A stretch of 64,000 bases of DNA from Allium sativum (GCA_030737875.1 CM060912.1:878005199-878069198); one strand, 5' to 3'. Shown: positions 10,656 to 22,333, numbered from the stretch's first letter. Translations and numbers: made by a program. Notes: a model not told the origin generated them from the sequence alone.

Positions 10656-13525
10656 AACGGGGTGGTGGCGCTTCAGTGGAAGTGTCGAATTTGGAAATTT
10701 TGGGGTGATGGAAGTTCCGTTGGTGGAACTGAGTTCAAGCGAGGAAACCGGGTATGCGCCAATGATCAGAAGGGTAGGACATCGACGGAGTTCATCGTGT
10801 ATGTCCACGGGCGAAGCTGTGAACAGGGGCAAGGATAACAACATGTTTTAGAAAAGAAAGTGAAAGAAAGAATGGGGAGGATACAAAGTAATGATCAGGC
10901 AGAAGGGATCCTTGTTTTGATAATGAACAGGTAACGTACAACAAATAGTGGATTGCGGATGGATTGTTTTTCCATATTAGTATCATCTTATGCTAAAAAT
11001 TGATGAATAGGACTGTCCATCATCCTCTGTTTTCTACAATTTGTTAGCTGATGTCGCTTGTGGTTAGAGGAGCTGCATCCGAGGACGCATTATATGGCTG
11101 ATACGTTATATTTCTATTTTTCTGGAGAATTACTAAAACGATTCACGTTAGTAGCCTCATTTTTGTTTGTTTCTTATAATCAGTCATTATCCTATTCGAA
11201 CTTAGTATCCTTTATAGTTTTCAATATATGAGAACTTATATTATATATAAGAGCATATAAGAGCTGTTGCATGATGCCTTGGGATTTAGCAGCCATTTTC
11301 ATGCTCTTAGTAATGTAAAAAGAAAAATAAAATAAAAATAAATATGGATATAAGGGCCACCAACTGACAAAGCTATTTCATTTAGCAATGATCTTAGTGT
11401 CCACACTAGTGAACAGTTAGGCAGAAGGTATGATTGGATCGGATAAATTTGGCAAGAAGGTAGGGATTGGATCAGAAAAAAAGAGGTGAGCGGACTGGAA
11501 TGACTGGCGTTAGTTCTTCTTTGGTTTTTATTTGTTGCTCGACATATGTTTGCTTCGGGTTTGGTTACCTGGCACAGAACAGGGAAGGATGAAGTAAAAC
11601 CGTCGGCATGGATGGTATTTGAGGAATGGGCCTTCTGTGTTTTTTTAGGCCGAGTTAAGCCTGTATAAAAAAAAGTTGTTTATTTTAATAAGTCTTAACT
11701 CAAAACTATTTTTATTTATATATGAATGAAGAAGCGAGGCGTGCATAGGAAATCGACAGAAGATGTTTGCGATATGCAAGTTTTGGGCCGTAATGGATAT
11801 GTCAAGTATTTTTATTCAATTAATTCGATTTAAATAGGAGTTAAAAGTATATGAGTGTATATATATTTTATATTTATAAAATAAATAAATAAATGGGTAA
11901 ATAATAAGAAGGATCAGAAATTAGTGGAATTATCTCGTGATGGCAAAATAGACGTCGTCGTATAAATTCAAGTTCGAAACTACAATAATATATATGGACA
12001 GATTAGGACTCATTTGGTTTCATCTTGTACTCTGAGTTTTGTGCTTTCAACATGCACTAACAAATACCAAGAAATAAAAGAATAAGATTTACAACTCTTA
12101 GCCATTGTGACTATCAACGGGGTATTAATTGTTGTCATTTTCTGATTCGATCAGATAAGAACATTTGTAAAGCTATACACTCAGTTATAAATGTTTCTAT
12201 AATGTAGGGTGTCATTTAAAGCTATACACTCAGTTATAATTTTGTATTATTTCTTATGTTTCAAACATGCATTGACATGATATGGTGTCACTTAAAACTG
12301 GAGCAGACAGTAGCATTCGGACTGTAGGAGTATGTGTATTGGCTGTGATGGTGGTTTCTAATGTGGAATTTGGTGTTGTCATGAACTGTAGGTTAATGAA
12401 CAATAGGCTATGAACTGTTTTGTGGTGAAGGGAGGGAAGTGTTTGAGACAATATGAGCGGTGTTGTCATGAACTGTAGGATAGATTATCAATATTACTGC
12501 AAATTTGTTTGAAACTAGTGTATGACATTTACACGGGTGGAAAAGCAAACTAGTGTATACAAATTAAATGTTATTTTACATGTGTTTTTCATCATTGACT
12601 TTTATATTTCATTATTACAGGTAGGAGGAAGCTTTTGGATGCAAGAAATGCACGAGATACTCTTTTGGTTTTTGGAGGTTCTGCCTAGTTAGCATATGAA
12701 AAGTTTTTGTTTGCGTGTGTTGTACTCGTTAATATTTGATGCAAACTCTTTACATGTTGTGTCTCTGTCTAATGTTGTATGAATATGATTTAGAAATTTC
12801 ATCGTTGTTTGTGGGTAACTTTGTTAATGGATATTGAGTTCAACTTATTTTATGACAATGATCAGTTATTATGCTTCTATTTTATTGTTTTTAGATTGAT
12901 TTGTATATATTTTGTATATTAATCAATTGAAATGTAATTAGATGCAATTAGATTAATGGTATGTGAATACTGCAATGACACAATGTCTTAAACGACAGCA
13001 TTTAAGATATGCTGTTGGTTTTCAGGAAAAATAAATCAAGTTCACACAACAGCGTTTATGTTTTGCTGTGAGTTTAAAAAAAATAAAGATTATATATACA
13101 ACAGCGTTTACAAACCGCTAACGAAATATATAATAACAGCTTATGTAAGCCGTTGTCGAAAACCTATGAAAATACTATATACAGTGTACATTCGAGGCTG
13201 TCGTAATCCTAAGAAAACACCCTAAACACACTTTCACAGCAATTAATAAACGCTGTCATCACCTTTAAAAAACACCTTAAAAATATTTTCATAGCAACAT
13301 ATAAACGCTGTGTTAATTTTAAAACAGCAAAATATTCACGCTGTAGAAGGTAAATTAACAACAGAGAAACAACGCTGTATAAAACAATTTTTGACAGCGT
13401 TTATTTTTTGCTGTTAGAAATTATGCCTCAACGACAGCATGTCGTTATACAACGTTTATACTAACGCTGTTGTAGCTTATCATAGCGTTTTTCCAACGCT
13501 GTAAAAATCTGTTTATGGTGTAGTG
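10656..13525. mobile_element. CACTA transposon A, right part (left part displaced or outside window)
   Basis: The right end reads ...GTTTATGGTGTAGTG, whose reverse complement CACTACACCATAAAC is a classic CACTA (En/Spm-type) terminal inverted repeat. It is preceded by ~550 bp of subterminal repeats. The left terminus is absent: element A ends at 10655 and apparently inserted into this transposon. The base triplet after the end is AAT, which also fits the interrupted gag sequence that follows. The ~2.3 kb between 10656 and 12970 contains no recognisable transposase. A short open stretch at about 10656-10850 and an exon-like piece after a TTACAG acceptor at about 12620 could not be assigned. Confidence 0.7.
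12980..13525. repeat. CACTA subterminal repeats (ACAGCGTT-type)
   Basis: Many copies of ACAGCGTT and its complement AACGCTGT, in both orientations, are packed towards the terminus at 13525. Such arrays are the usual transposase-binding subterminal regions of CACTA elements. Confidence 0.7.
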
Positions 13526-14244
13526 AATTTTGGGTCCACATCGCACGACCCAAGAACGTCATGTCACTCACCACAATCAAGCAGAGGCCTAGAGAAACTC
13601 TGGGTTCCTTTCTGGAAAGATTTAACGTTGCAGCAGCATCAGTTGACCAACCTGAACCATCGATGGTACTAATGGCAGCGGTATCCGCTGTCTTGGATAA
13701 TACGGAATTTAAAAAATCTTTGTACTGAGATCCACCGCGAAATCTCGGTGAATTCTACCTTGAAGCAGACAGATTTCTGCGGGAAGAAGATGCAACCTCC
13801 GAGAAGAAAGTTCTCGATATAAACATGCTTAAAGACGGAGAACCGTCTGATTTTGGAAATGGCAAAAGAAAAACCGATGTCAATAATGACTGCAATCCTC
13901 AGCCCCGGAGAGGGCCCAGATACGACAAGTACACTAAACTCAATGCCCCACTCTCAGACATCTATCTGGACACGAACGGTGCTATCTCCTACCCAAAGCC
14001 TCCCAGGAGGGAGCCATCGCAAAGAAAACGCGATTCTGGAAAGCACTGCATATTCCACGATATGGACGGTCATGACACTAATGACTGTAGACATCTTCGC
14101 GATCTGATTGAGGAACGGGTTAGACGTGGAGAGCTACCTGAATATGTGATACCACCAACAGCGCCCGCACCTGCGCTGCCACCTCCTGGTCCCCGGAGAG
14201 GGAACGTCCATGGATCAAGCTCTCGTGGGCTCATCATCAACTGA
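13526..14244 (+). pseudogene. gag: gag C-terminal fragment, unit 0 of the gag-only array
   Basis: The sequence enters in mid-gag at the word AATTTTGGGTCC, matching the complete units at about 17188, 20864 and 24524. It runs to the shared stop ending in the residues RGLIIN. An in-frame TGA at about 13728 replaces the CGA arginine codon seen in unit 1. The zinc-knuckle-like motif (Cys-X2-His-X4-His-X4-Cys) is intact. The left break coincides with the end of CACTA A, so the N-terminal part was probably separated by that insertion rather than deleted. The shared variants TTGACCAACC and GTTGCAGCAGC group this copy with unit 1. Confidence 0.85.
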
Positions 14245-14315
14245 TCTAGATGAGATCAGCTTTCATTTTCTGCATTTCTTAGGCTTTAAGATTTGTTTTT
14301 TGCTTTCACTATGTT

Positions 14316-15004
14316 TTCCGATTGGTTGAATCGGAGTACACACGTTCGAGGTTAGGATGTAGCCTCAAAGCGTGCTCTGGACTCGGTGTCAAACCAATCA
14401 GGATTTTCTTTGGTTTTGCATTTTGAATTGAATAAGGACTTTCCAAGCATGGATTATGTTTGGAGAATTTAAGTATCTTGTCAGGATGTAGCAAGATCCT
14501 CAACTTCGGTTAAATTATGGCTCATACTTATTATGGAACTCTAGGTATGGATTATGGCTAGGGATGGACTATCTTGTCAGGCTGTGGCAAGCGTAGCTCT
14601 ACTTCAGGTCTGAGTATGGTTTATACTCACTTTAGAATCTTAAGTATGGATTATACTTTGGAACGACAAATGGTCTTGTCAGGATGTGACAAAAGAAATC
14701 GGGTATGGATTATACTCGGTTTGAACCCCAGATTATGGATTATGCCCTGCAAACGGTCTTGTCAGGATGTGACAATAAAAATCGGGTATGGATTATACTC
14801 GATTTGGACATCTGGGTATGGATTATGCCTGGAAATGTTGGCCCTTGCCAGGATTTCGCAGGATGACTCAAACGTCCCTTGAGTATGGTTTATGCTCATT
14901 AGACGCCGAAGCATGGTTTATGCTCAGAAAATTTGAACAATATCGCCAGTATTTGGCATGTTTGTTTTTCCTTTATCTCTTTACAGGTATGGATTATATC
15001 TGTA
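14316..15004 (+). repeat. GGATT-loop hairpin array, unit 0
   Basis: Non-coding stretch between the gag stop and the LTR. It opens with the stem CCGATT/AATCGG (loop GGTTG, 14318-14334) and ends with TACAGGTAT/ATATCTGTA (loop GGATT, 14982-15004). Repeated words GTATGGATTATA and TTGTCAGGATGTGACAA lie between. One stem is damaged here (CTAGGTAT against ATGGCTAG), as expected of a copy no longer under constraint. Confidence 0.8.
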
Positions 15005-15769
15005 GCTGGCAGACCCGGCAAGGTAATGGCATTATCGAATTTCTATGGCTTATAGATTTCTTGGACTATCCTGAACACATCTTCCTTCAACCAGCGAGAA
15101 ATGTTCTGGGGGGCAAACTTGTTGACACACTTTTTGGTAAAAGCTATCACACCGAATATCTGGATAACATCACGCTCGGATATGGAGAACATCGTCAGAA
15201 GACAGGCAGCGATTTGGTCAAAGTCGCATCACGAACAAAGAAAGGCCCGAAACTCCTATCAGATGACCTTTTTTGGGCCCGAAAACAGCTATTACAGAGC
15301 TAGGCTTGATAACTCTTGTAGATCTCTGAATTAGCTTTGGTTTGAGCTTTGGTTTGGCTCAATCGGACTTACGGTTTGAAAGTTATGCCCGTTTCCGTAA
15401 ACTGGTGTAATCTGGCAATTTCCTGGATAATGCTACGAAGCGTCACACGATCGGAGTATGGCTCATGCACCCTCGGATCGCCCCTCATCGGATTGCCCCC
15501 TCAGCTCGTGATGCACCTCGTCTCGTGAAGCACCTCGAGGGGCACATGTAGACCACGACCCGATCGCCAACACTTCACGCCAGCTCGCGACCAGACCCGG
15601 ATCGTGATAGCCATATCACGATCCGACCCATGACCACGAACCGATCTCCAGACCTGCAGATATGCGCATTGTTTTGACCTATTCTTAAGGCTACACCTGC
15701 TCCTACTTTTCCGGATCGGGTGCCACGTACCCCACCATGAACCGGTCCTCCCAGAAGCTCCCCTACAGT

Positions 15770-15777
15770 TATAAATA
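15770..15777 (+). promoter_or_regulatory. TATA box of LTR 1
   Basis: TATAAATA is conserved in LTR 2 (19450-19457). It is changed to TATGAATA in LTR 3 and TATGATTA in LTR 4, so only the first two LTRs keep the box. Confidence 0.6.
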
Positions 15778-15887
15778 CACCATTTGAAGGCATTTTCGGG
15801 GATCTTTTGGCTCTAACTCCTCAGAGCTTCCACCATTGCTCTCTGCAAAGCAATTTTAGCAGCAAAGGAGCCAAATTCCACATCATA

Positions 15888-16001
15888 ACACGAGGATTTC
15901 GTGTATAATCTTATGATTTCTTACCTCTTTTCATTGTAAACACGAGGATTTTGTGTATAAACTGAGAGAATTGTACTTGTAACTTCTTAGGATTTAAGAA
16001 G
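15888..16001 (+). repeat. Three GGATT-loop hairpins in the LTR 1 leader
   Basis: ACACGA/TCGTGT at 15888-15904, ACACGA/TTGTGT at 15940-15956 (a G-U pair keeps the stem) and CTTCTTA/TAAGAAG at 15983-16001, all with loop GGATT. They lie downstream of the TATA box and so would be transcribed. Equivalent hairpins occur in LTRs 2 to 4. Confidence 0.8.
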
Positions 16002-16139
16002 AGATAAAGTGGACGTAGGCTTGGTTTGAGCTGGACCACTATAAAAATTTCGTGTGTCTCCTCTTTATTTACTTTTTTCTGCACTCTGTGATTTGTGATC
16101 TGCATTTGGGTGTTAGGCCCAGATTTTGGTCTAACATTT

Positions 16140-16157
16140 TGGCATGCCAGGAAGAGG
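16140..16157 (+). other. Primer-binding site of array unit 1 (mutated)
   Basis: TGGCATGCCAGGAAGAGG starts four bases after the LTR end. Units 2 and 3 have TGGCGCGCCAGGAAGGGG at 19820 and 23489. The TGGCGC type is used by Tat/Ogre-lineage Ty3/gypsy elements. Unit 1 has a C-to-T and G-to-A-like change in the core. Confidence 0.65.
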
Positions 16158-16206
16158 GGCACACGACAACTTCAACTTTTGCTTCGATTTTTTGGCTATT
16201 GGATAA

Positions 16207-17901
16207 ATGGCAATCAAAAGGAAGAAAACTGGAACTTCCGCTCATGCTGATGATGTTGACTTTGAAGACACAAGGAACGAGGCAAGCCAGGAAGCTTCCT
16301 CTCATGGAGATCCTTCTGCATACTTGACCAGAGATGAGATGGACGGAGTTCTCACTGAATTGAGACATCGGATGCCACGACAAGATGATATCCTCCAGAA
16401 ACAACAGGAAATGATCAACCAATTGTTCGCTCGAATGGATGGAAGGCCGAGCAATGCTCAAGTCACTGGAAATGAAGCCATTGAAGCGGCTCGCGCATTA
16501 TCTAGACTCTGAGGCAACCGCCTCACTCTTGGAAATGTTCAGGTTCAACCTACTTCAGTCCCAGTTCAAATGGAAACAAGGACAGAAGCTCTCGCTCCTC
16601 AATCGCAACCGGCTCACGATGGAGATCCAGAAGAGGCTCGTGATATGGCATCACGACCCGATCGGATCCCCCCCCCCATACTCACGCACCGCCTTCCACG
16701 ATCCACGACCGGGTCGGGTTGCCCCACTTGAACCGCGACCCGCGATCCCCAGTCAACAGCTCACCAACAACTTCCATCCTCTCCTGCATTCAACGCTGGG
16801 GGCACCAGCTCTGATTTTGGTAATTTGCAACAACTTTTTGAAGGTAATCGACTCGCTGATCTGATTCAACGCCTCTCGAGAGGCCACACCTATCAGAATG
16901 ACGTGGATGACGTCAATCACAACCCATTCACTCAGGAAATCAGGAATTCCCGCAATCCCCCGGATTTCAAACTCCCACAGCAGGAGCCATACAACGGCAG
17001 GACGGATCCTACCGTGCATTTCATGCGCTACAAACGGCATATGAAAGTTCAATCGGCGTCGGAAAACGTCATGGCAAAGTGTTTCCCCCTCTTTCTGACT
17101 GACATAGCCGCTATGTGGATTCGACAGCTAGAAACGGAATCGATCAGCAGTTGGAACATGTAGGTCGCACGCTTTATTGAACAATTTCGGGTCCACATCG
17201 CACGACCCAAGAACGTCATGTCACACACCACAATCAAGCAGAGGCCTAGAGAAACTCTGCGTTCCTTTCTGGAAAGATTTAACGTTGCAGCAGCATCAGT
17301 TGACCAACCTGAACCATCGATGGTACTAATGGCAGCGGTATCCGCTGTCTTGGATAATACGGAATTTAAAAAATCTTTGTACCGAGATCCACCGCGAAAT
17401 CTCGGTGAGTTCTACCTTGAAGCAGACAGATTTCTGCGGGAAGAAGATGCAACCTCCGAGAAGAAAGTTCTCGATGTAAACATGCTTAAAGACGGAGAAC
17501 CGTCTGATTTTGGAAATGGCAAAGGAAAAACCGATGTCAAGAATGACCGCAATCCTCAACCCCGGAGAGGGCCCAGATACGACAAGTACAATAAACTCAA
17601 TGCCCCACTCTCAGACATCTATCTGGACACGAACGGTGCTATCTCCTACCCAAAGCCTCCCAGGAGGGAGCCATCGCAAAGAGAATGCGATTCTGGAAAG
17701 CACTGCATATTCCACGATATGGACGGTCATGACACTAATGATTGTAGACATCTTCGTGATCTGATTGAGGAACGGGTTAGACGTGGAGAGCTACCTGAAT
17801 ATGTGATACCACCAACAACGCCCGCACCTGCGCTGCCACCTCCTGCTCCCCGGAGAGGGAACGACCCTGGATCGAGCTCTCGTGGGCTCATCATCAACTG
17901 A
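16207..17901 (+). pseudogene. gag: gag, unit 1 (two stops)
   Basis: ATG at 16207 opens a gag-like protein of about 560 residues. It starts with a lysine-rich N terminus and a probable coiled coil, followed by a variable Pro-rich part. A Retrotrans_gag-type core (words RNPPDFKLPQ, EPYNGRTDP, WIRQLE) comes next, and then a Cys-X2-His-X4-His-X4-Cys knuckle near the C terminus. The reading frame is broken by TGA at about 16510, by frame changes around a run of ten C at about 16668, and by TAG at about 17161 (TTG in unit 2). No protease or polymerase follows; the frame ends at RGLIIN and non-coding hairpins begin. Confidence 0.85.
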
Positions 17902-17974
17902 TCTGGCTGAGATCAGCTTTCATTTTCTGCATTTCTTAGGCTTTAAGATTTGTTTTTTGCTTTCACTAGGTTTT

Positions 17975-18661
17975 CCGATTGGTTGAATCGGAGTACACAC
18001 GTTCGAGGTTAGGATGTAGCCCCAAAGCGTGCTCTGGACTCGGTGTCAAGCCAATAAGGATTTGTTTTGGTTTTGCATTTTGAATTGAATAAGGACTTTC
18101 CAAGCATGGATTATGTTTGGAGAATTTAAGTATCTTGTCAGGATGTGGCAGGATCCTCAACTTCGGTTAAAGTATGGCTCATACTTATTATGGAACTCTA
18201 GGTATGGATTATGCCTATGGACGTACTATCTTGTCAGGTTGTGGCAAGCGTAGCTCTACTTCAGGTCTGAGTATGGTTTATACTCACTTTAGAATCTTAA
18301 GTATGGATTATACCTAGGAACGACAAATGGTCTTGTCAAGATGTGACAAAAGAAACCGGGTATGGATTATACTCGGTTTGAACCCCAAGGTATGGATTAT
18401 GCCCTGCAAACAGTCTTGTTAGGATGTGACAAAAGAAATCGGGTATGGATTATACTCGATTTGGACTTCTGGGTATGGATTATGCCTGGAAATGTTGTCC
18501 CTTGCCAGGATTTGGCAGGATGACTCAAACGTCCCTTGAGTATGGTTTATGCTCATTAGACGCCGAAGCATGGTTTATGCTCAGAAAATTTGAACAATAT
18601 CGCCAGGATTTGGCACATTTGTTTTTCCTTTATCTCTTTACAGGTATGGATTATATCTGTA
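17975..18661 (+). repeat. GGATT-loop hairpin array, unit 1
   Basis: This has the same plan as in unit 0, from CCGATT/AATCGG (17975) to TACAGGTAT/ATATCTGTA (18639-18661), with about a dozen GTAT...ATAC stems and about six GTCA...TGAC stems between. Confidence 0.8.
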
Positions 18662-18776
18662 GCTGGAAAACCCGGCAAGGTCATGGCATTATCGAATTTC
18701 TATGGCTTATAGATTTCCTCGACTATCCAGAACACATATTCCTTCAACCAGCGAGATATGTTCTGGGGGGCAAACT

Positions 18777-19816
18777 TGTTGACACACTTTTTGGTAAAAG
18801 CTGTCACACTGAATATCTGGATAACATCGTGCTCGGATATGGAGAACATCGTCAGAAGACAGGCAGCGATTTGGTCAAAGTCGCATCACGAACAAAGTAA
18901 GGCCCAAAACTCCTATCAGATGACCTTTTTTGGGCCCGAAAACAGCGATTACAAAGCTAAGCTCGGTAGCTCTTGTAAATCTCTGAATTAGCTTCAGTTT
19001 GAGCTTTGGTTTGGCTCAATTGGACTTACGGTTTGAAAGATATGCCCGTTTCCGTAAACTGGTGTAATCTGGCAATTTCCTGGATAATGCAACGAAGCGT
19101 CACACGATCGAAGTATGGCTCATGCATCCTCGGATCGCCCCTCATCGGATCGCCCCCCTCGGCTCGTGATGCACCTCATCTCGTGAAGCACCTTGTCTCG
19201 TGAATCACGTCGACTCGTGGTGCACATGTAGACCACGACCCGATCGCCAACACTTCACGCCAGCTCGCGACCAGACCCGGATCGTGATAGCCATATCACG
19301 ATCCGACCCATGACAACGAACCGATCTCCAGACCTGCAGATACGCGCATTGTTTTGACCGATTCTTAAGGCTACACCTGCTCCTACTTTTCCGGATCGGG
19401 TGCCACGTACCCCACCACGAACCTGTCCTCCCAGAAGCTCTCCTACAGCTATAAATACACCATTTGAAGGCATTTTCAGGGATCTTTTGGCTCTAACTCC
19501 TCAGAGCTTCCACCATTGCTCTCTGCAAAGCAATTTCAGCAGCAAAGGAGCCAAATTCCACATCATAACACGAGGATTTCGTGTATAATCTTATGATTTA
19601 TTACCTCTTTTCATTGTAAACACGAGGATTTCGTGTATAAACTGAGAGAATTGTACTTGTAACTTCTTAGAATTTAAGAAGAGATAAAGTGGACGTAGGC
19701 TTGGTTTGAGCCGAATCACTATAAAAATTTCGTGTGTCTCCTCTTTATTTACTTTTTTCTGCACTCTGTGATTTGTGATCTGCATTTGGGTGTTAGGCCC
19801 AGATTTTGGTCTAACA
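18777..19816 (+). mobile_element. LTR 2 of gag-only array (1,040 bp)
   Basis: It runs from TGTTGACACAC to GGTCTAACA, with the polypurine stretch before it and the primer site after it. TATAAATA at 19450-19457 is intact. It has two ACACGA/TCGTGT hairpins and one CTTCTTA/TAAGAAG hairpin whose loop is GAATT instead of GGATT. Confidence 0.87.
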
Positions 19817-19819
19817 TTT

Positions 19820-19837
19820 TGGCGCGCCAGGAAGGGG
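19820..19837 (+). other. Primer-binding site of array unit 2
   Basis: TGGCGCGCCAGGAAGGGG begins four bases after the LTR 2 end. It is the intact version of the site, of the TGGCGC type used by Tat-lineage elements. Confidence 0.7.
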
Positions 19838-19886
19838 GGCACACGACAACTTCAACTTTTGCTTGGATTTTTTGGCTATTGGATAA

Positions 19887-21578
19887 ATGGCAATCAAAAG
19901 GAAGAAAACTGGAACTTCCGCTCATGCTGATGATGCTGACGTTGAAGACACAAGGAACGAGGCAAGCCAGGAAGCTTCCTCTCATGGAGATCCTTCTGTA
20001 TACTTGACCAGAGACGAGATGGACGGAGTTCTTACAGAACTGAGAGATCAGATGGCACGACAAGATGATCTCTTCCAGAAACAACAGGAAATGATCAACC
20101 AATTGTTCGCTCGAATGGATGGAAGGCCGAGCAACGCTCAAGTCACTGGAAATGAAGCCACTGAAGCGGCTCGCGCATCATCTGGACTCGGGGGCGACCC
20201 CCCTCACTCTTGGAAATGTTCAGGTTCAACCTACTTCAGCCCCAGTTCAAATGGAAACAAGTACGGAAGCTCTCGCTCCTCAACCGCAACTGGCTCACGA
20301 TGGAGATCCAGAAGCGGCTCGTGATAGGGCATCACGACCCGATCGGATCGCCCCCCCCCCCAGACTCATGCACCGCCTTCCACGGTCCACGACCGGGTCG
20401 GGTCGCCCCCCTCGAACCGTGATCCCCAGGCAATAGCTCACCAACAACTTCCATCCTCTCCTGCATTCAACGCTGGGGGCACCAACTCTGATTTTGGTAG
20501 TTTGCAACAGCTTTTTGAAGGCAATCGACTTGCTGATCTGATTCAATGCCTCTCGAGAGGCCGCACCTATCAGAATGACATGGATGACGTCAATCACAAC
20601 CCATTCACTCAGGAAATCAGGAATTCCCGCAATCCCCCGGATTTCAAACTCCCACAAATGGAGCCATACAATGGCAGGACAGATCCTACCGTGCATCTCA
20701 TGTGCTACAAACGACATATGGAAGTTCAATCGGCGTCGGAAAACATCATGGCAAAGTGTTTTCCCCTCTTTCTGACTGACATAGCCGCTATGTGGATTCG
20801 AAAGCTAGAAATGGAATCGATCAGCAGTTGGAACATGTTGGTCGCACACTTTATTGAACAATTTTGGGTCCACATCGCACAACCCAAGAACGTCATGTCA
20901 CTCACCACAATCAAGCAGAGGCCTAGAGAAACTCTGCGTTCCTTTCTGGAAAGATTCAACATTGCAGCAACATCAGTTGACCGACCTGAACCATCGATGG
21001 TACTAATGGCAGCGGTATCCGCTGTCTTGGATAATACGGAATTCAAAAAATCTTTGTACCGAGATCCACTGCGAAATCCCGGTGAATTCTACCTTGAAGA
21101 AGACAGATTTCTGCGGGAAGAAGATGCAACCTCCGAGAAGAAAGTTCTCGATGTAAACATGCTTAAAGACGGAGAACCGTATGATTTTGGAAATAGCAAA
21201 GGAAAAACCGCTGTCAAGAATGACCGCAATCCTCAGCCCCGGAGAGGGCCCAGATACAACAAGTACACTGAACTCAATGCCCTACTCTCAGACATCTATC
21301 TGGACACGAACGGTGCTATCTCTTACCCAAAGCCTCCCAGGAGGGAGCCATCGCAAAGAGAACGCGATTCTGGAAAGCACTGCATATTCCACAATATGGA
21401 CGGTCATGACACTAATGACTGTAGACATCTTCGTGATATGATTGAGGAACGGGTTAGACGTGGAGAGATTCCTGAATATGTGATACCACCAACAGCGCCC
21501 GCACCTGCGCTGCCACCTCCTGCTCCCCGGAGAGGGAACGACCCTGGATCGAGCTCTCGTGGGCTCATCATCAACTGA
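19887..21578 (+). pseudogene. gag: gag, unit 2 (best preserved copy)
   Basis: Start ATG at 19887 and stop TGA at 21576-21578 span 563 codons. The first ~100 codons and the last 358 (from 20502) are in the same frame with no stop. The middle is shifted by one base, entered at a C run near 20203 and left at a run of eleven C near 20350. The Retrotrans_gag-like core lies at about residues 245-360 and the Cys-X2-His-X4-His-X4-Cys knuckle at about 499-512. Gag would form the virus-like particle and bind the RNA. With no pol in the element, reverse transcriptase and integrase would have to come from a relative. The two C-run length changes are the only frame defects I see. Confidence 0.88.
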
Positions 21579-21651
21579 TCTGGATGAGACCAGCTTTCAT
21601 TTTCTGCATTTCTTAGGCTTTAAGATTTGTTTTTTGCTTTCACTAGGTTTT

Positions 21652-22333
21652 CCGATTGGTTGAATCGGAGTACACACGTTCGAGGTTAGGATGTAGCCCC
21701 AAAGCGTGCTCTGGACTCGGTGTCAAACCAATCAGGATTTGCTTTGGTTTTGCATTTTGAATTGAATAAGGACTTTCCAAGCATGGATTATGTTTGGAGA
21801 ATTTAAGTATCTTATCAGGATGTGGCAGGGTCCTCAACTTCGGTTAAAGTATGGCTCATACTTATTATGGAACTCTAGGTATGGATTATGCCTAGGGACG
21901 GACTATCTTGTCAGGCTGTGGCAAGCGTAGCTCTACTTCAGGTCTGAGTATGGTTTATACTCACTTTAGAATCTTAAGTATGGATTATAGTTTGGAACGA
22001 CAAATGGTCATGTCAGGATGTGACAAAAGAAATCGGGTATGATTTATACTCGGTTTGAACCCCAGGGTATGGATAATGCCCTGCAAACGGTCTTGTCAGG
22101 ATGTGACAAAAGAAGTATGGATTATACTTGATTTGGACTTCTGGGTATGGATTATGCCTGGAAATGTTGGCCCTTGCCAGGATTTGACAGGATGACTCAA
22201 ACGTCCCTTGAGTATGGTTTATGCTCATTTGACGCCGAAGAATGGTTTATGCTCAGAAAATTTGAACAATATCGCCAGGATTTGGCACGTTTGTTTTTCC
22301 TTTATCTCTTTACAGGTATGGATTATATCTGTA
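21652..22333 (+). repeat. GGATT-loop hairpin array, unit 2 (described stem by stem)
   Basis: Type A stems with five-base loops: TCCAAGCAT/ATGTTTGGA (21776), AAGTAT/ATACTT (21847, loop GGCTC), CTAGGTAT/ATGCCTAG (21875), TGAGTAT/ATACTCA (21945, loop GGTTT), CGGGTAT/ATACTCG (about 22034), CAGGGTAT/ATGCCCTG (about 22063), AAGTAT/ATACTT (about 22114), TTCTGGGTAT/ATGCCTGGAA (about 22139), TGAGTAT/ATGCTCA (about 22209), and TACAGGTAT/ATATCTGTA (22311). Type B stems, loops GGATG, GGCTG or GGATT: CTTGTCA/TGGCAAG (about 21907), TGTCA/TGACA (about 22012), TTGTCA/TGACAA (about 22093). Nearly every outer stem differs yet pairs. No open frame crosses the array. Confidence 0.85.

Larger units (their letters stand above)
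15120..16136 (+). mobile_element. LTR 1 of gag-only array (1,017 bp)
   Basis: It begins TGTTGACACAC after the polypurine stretch TTCTGGGGGGCAAAC and ends GGTCTAACA just before a primer-binding-site-like sequence. The ends form the inverted repeat TGTT/AACA. It contains an intact TATA box (15770-15777) and three GGATT-loop hairpins. Confidence 0.85.

Noticed and set aside
14316..15004. Possible CRISPR-like array because of regularly repeated words
   Set aside because: This is plant nuclear DNA. Spacing is irregular, spacers are shared between units and the repeats are hairpins of varying stem sequence. There are no cas genes.
14788..15303. 171-codon frame after gag (with counterparts at 18445, 22147, 25816)
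   Set aside because: It runs through the hairpin array, across the polypurine tract and into the LTR. The openness differs between units and it has no domain, so it is a by-product of the GTATGGATTATG repeats.
16069..16461. 130-codon minus-strand frame opposite the start of gag (also at 19749 and 23418)
   Set aside because: It is the antisense shadow of the LTR end and gag start. Its sequence follows gag codon structure and lacks an independent start context.
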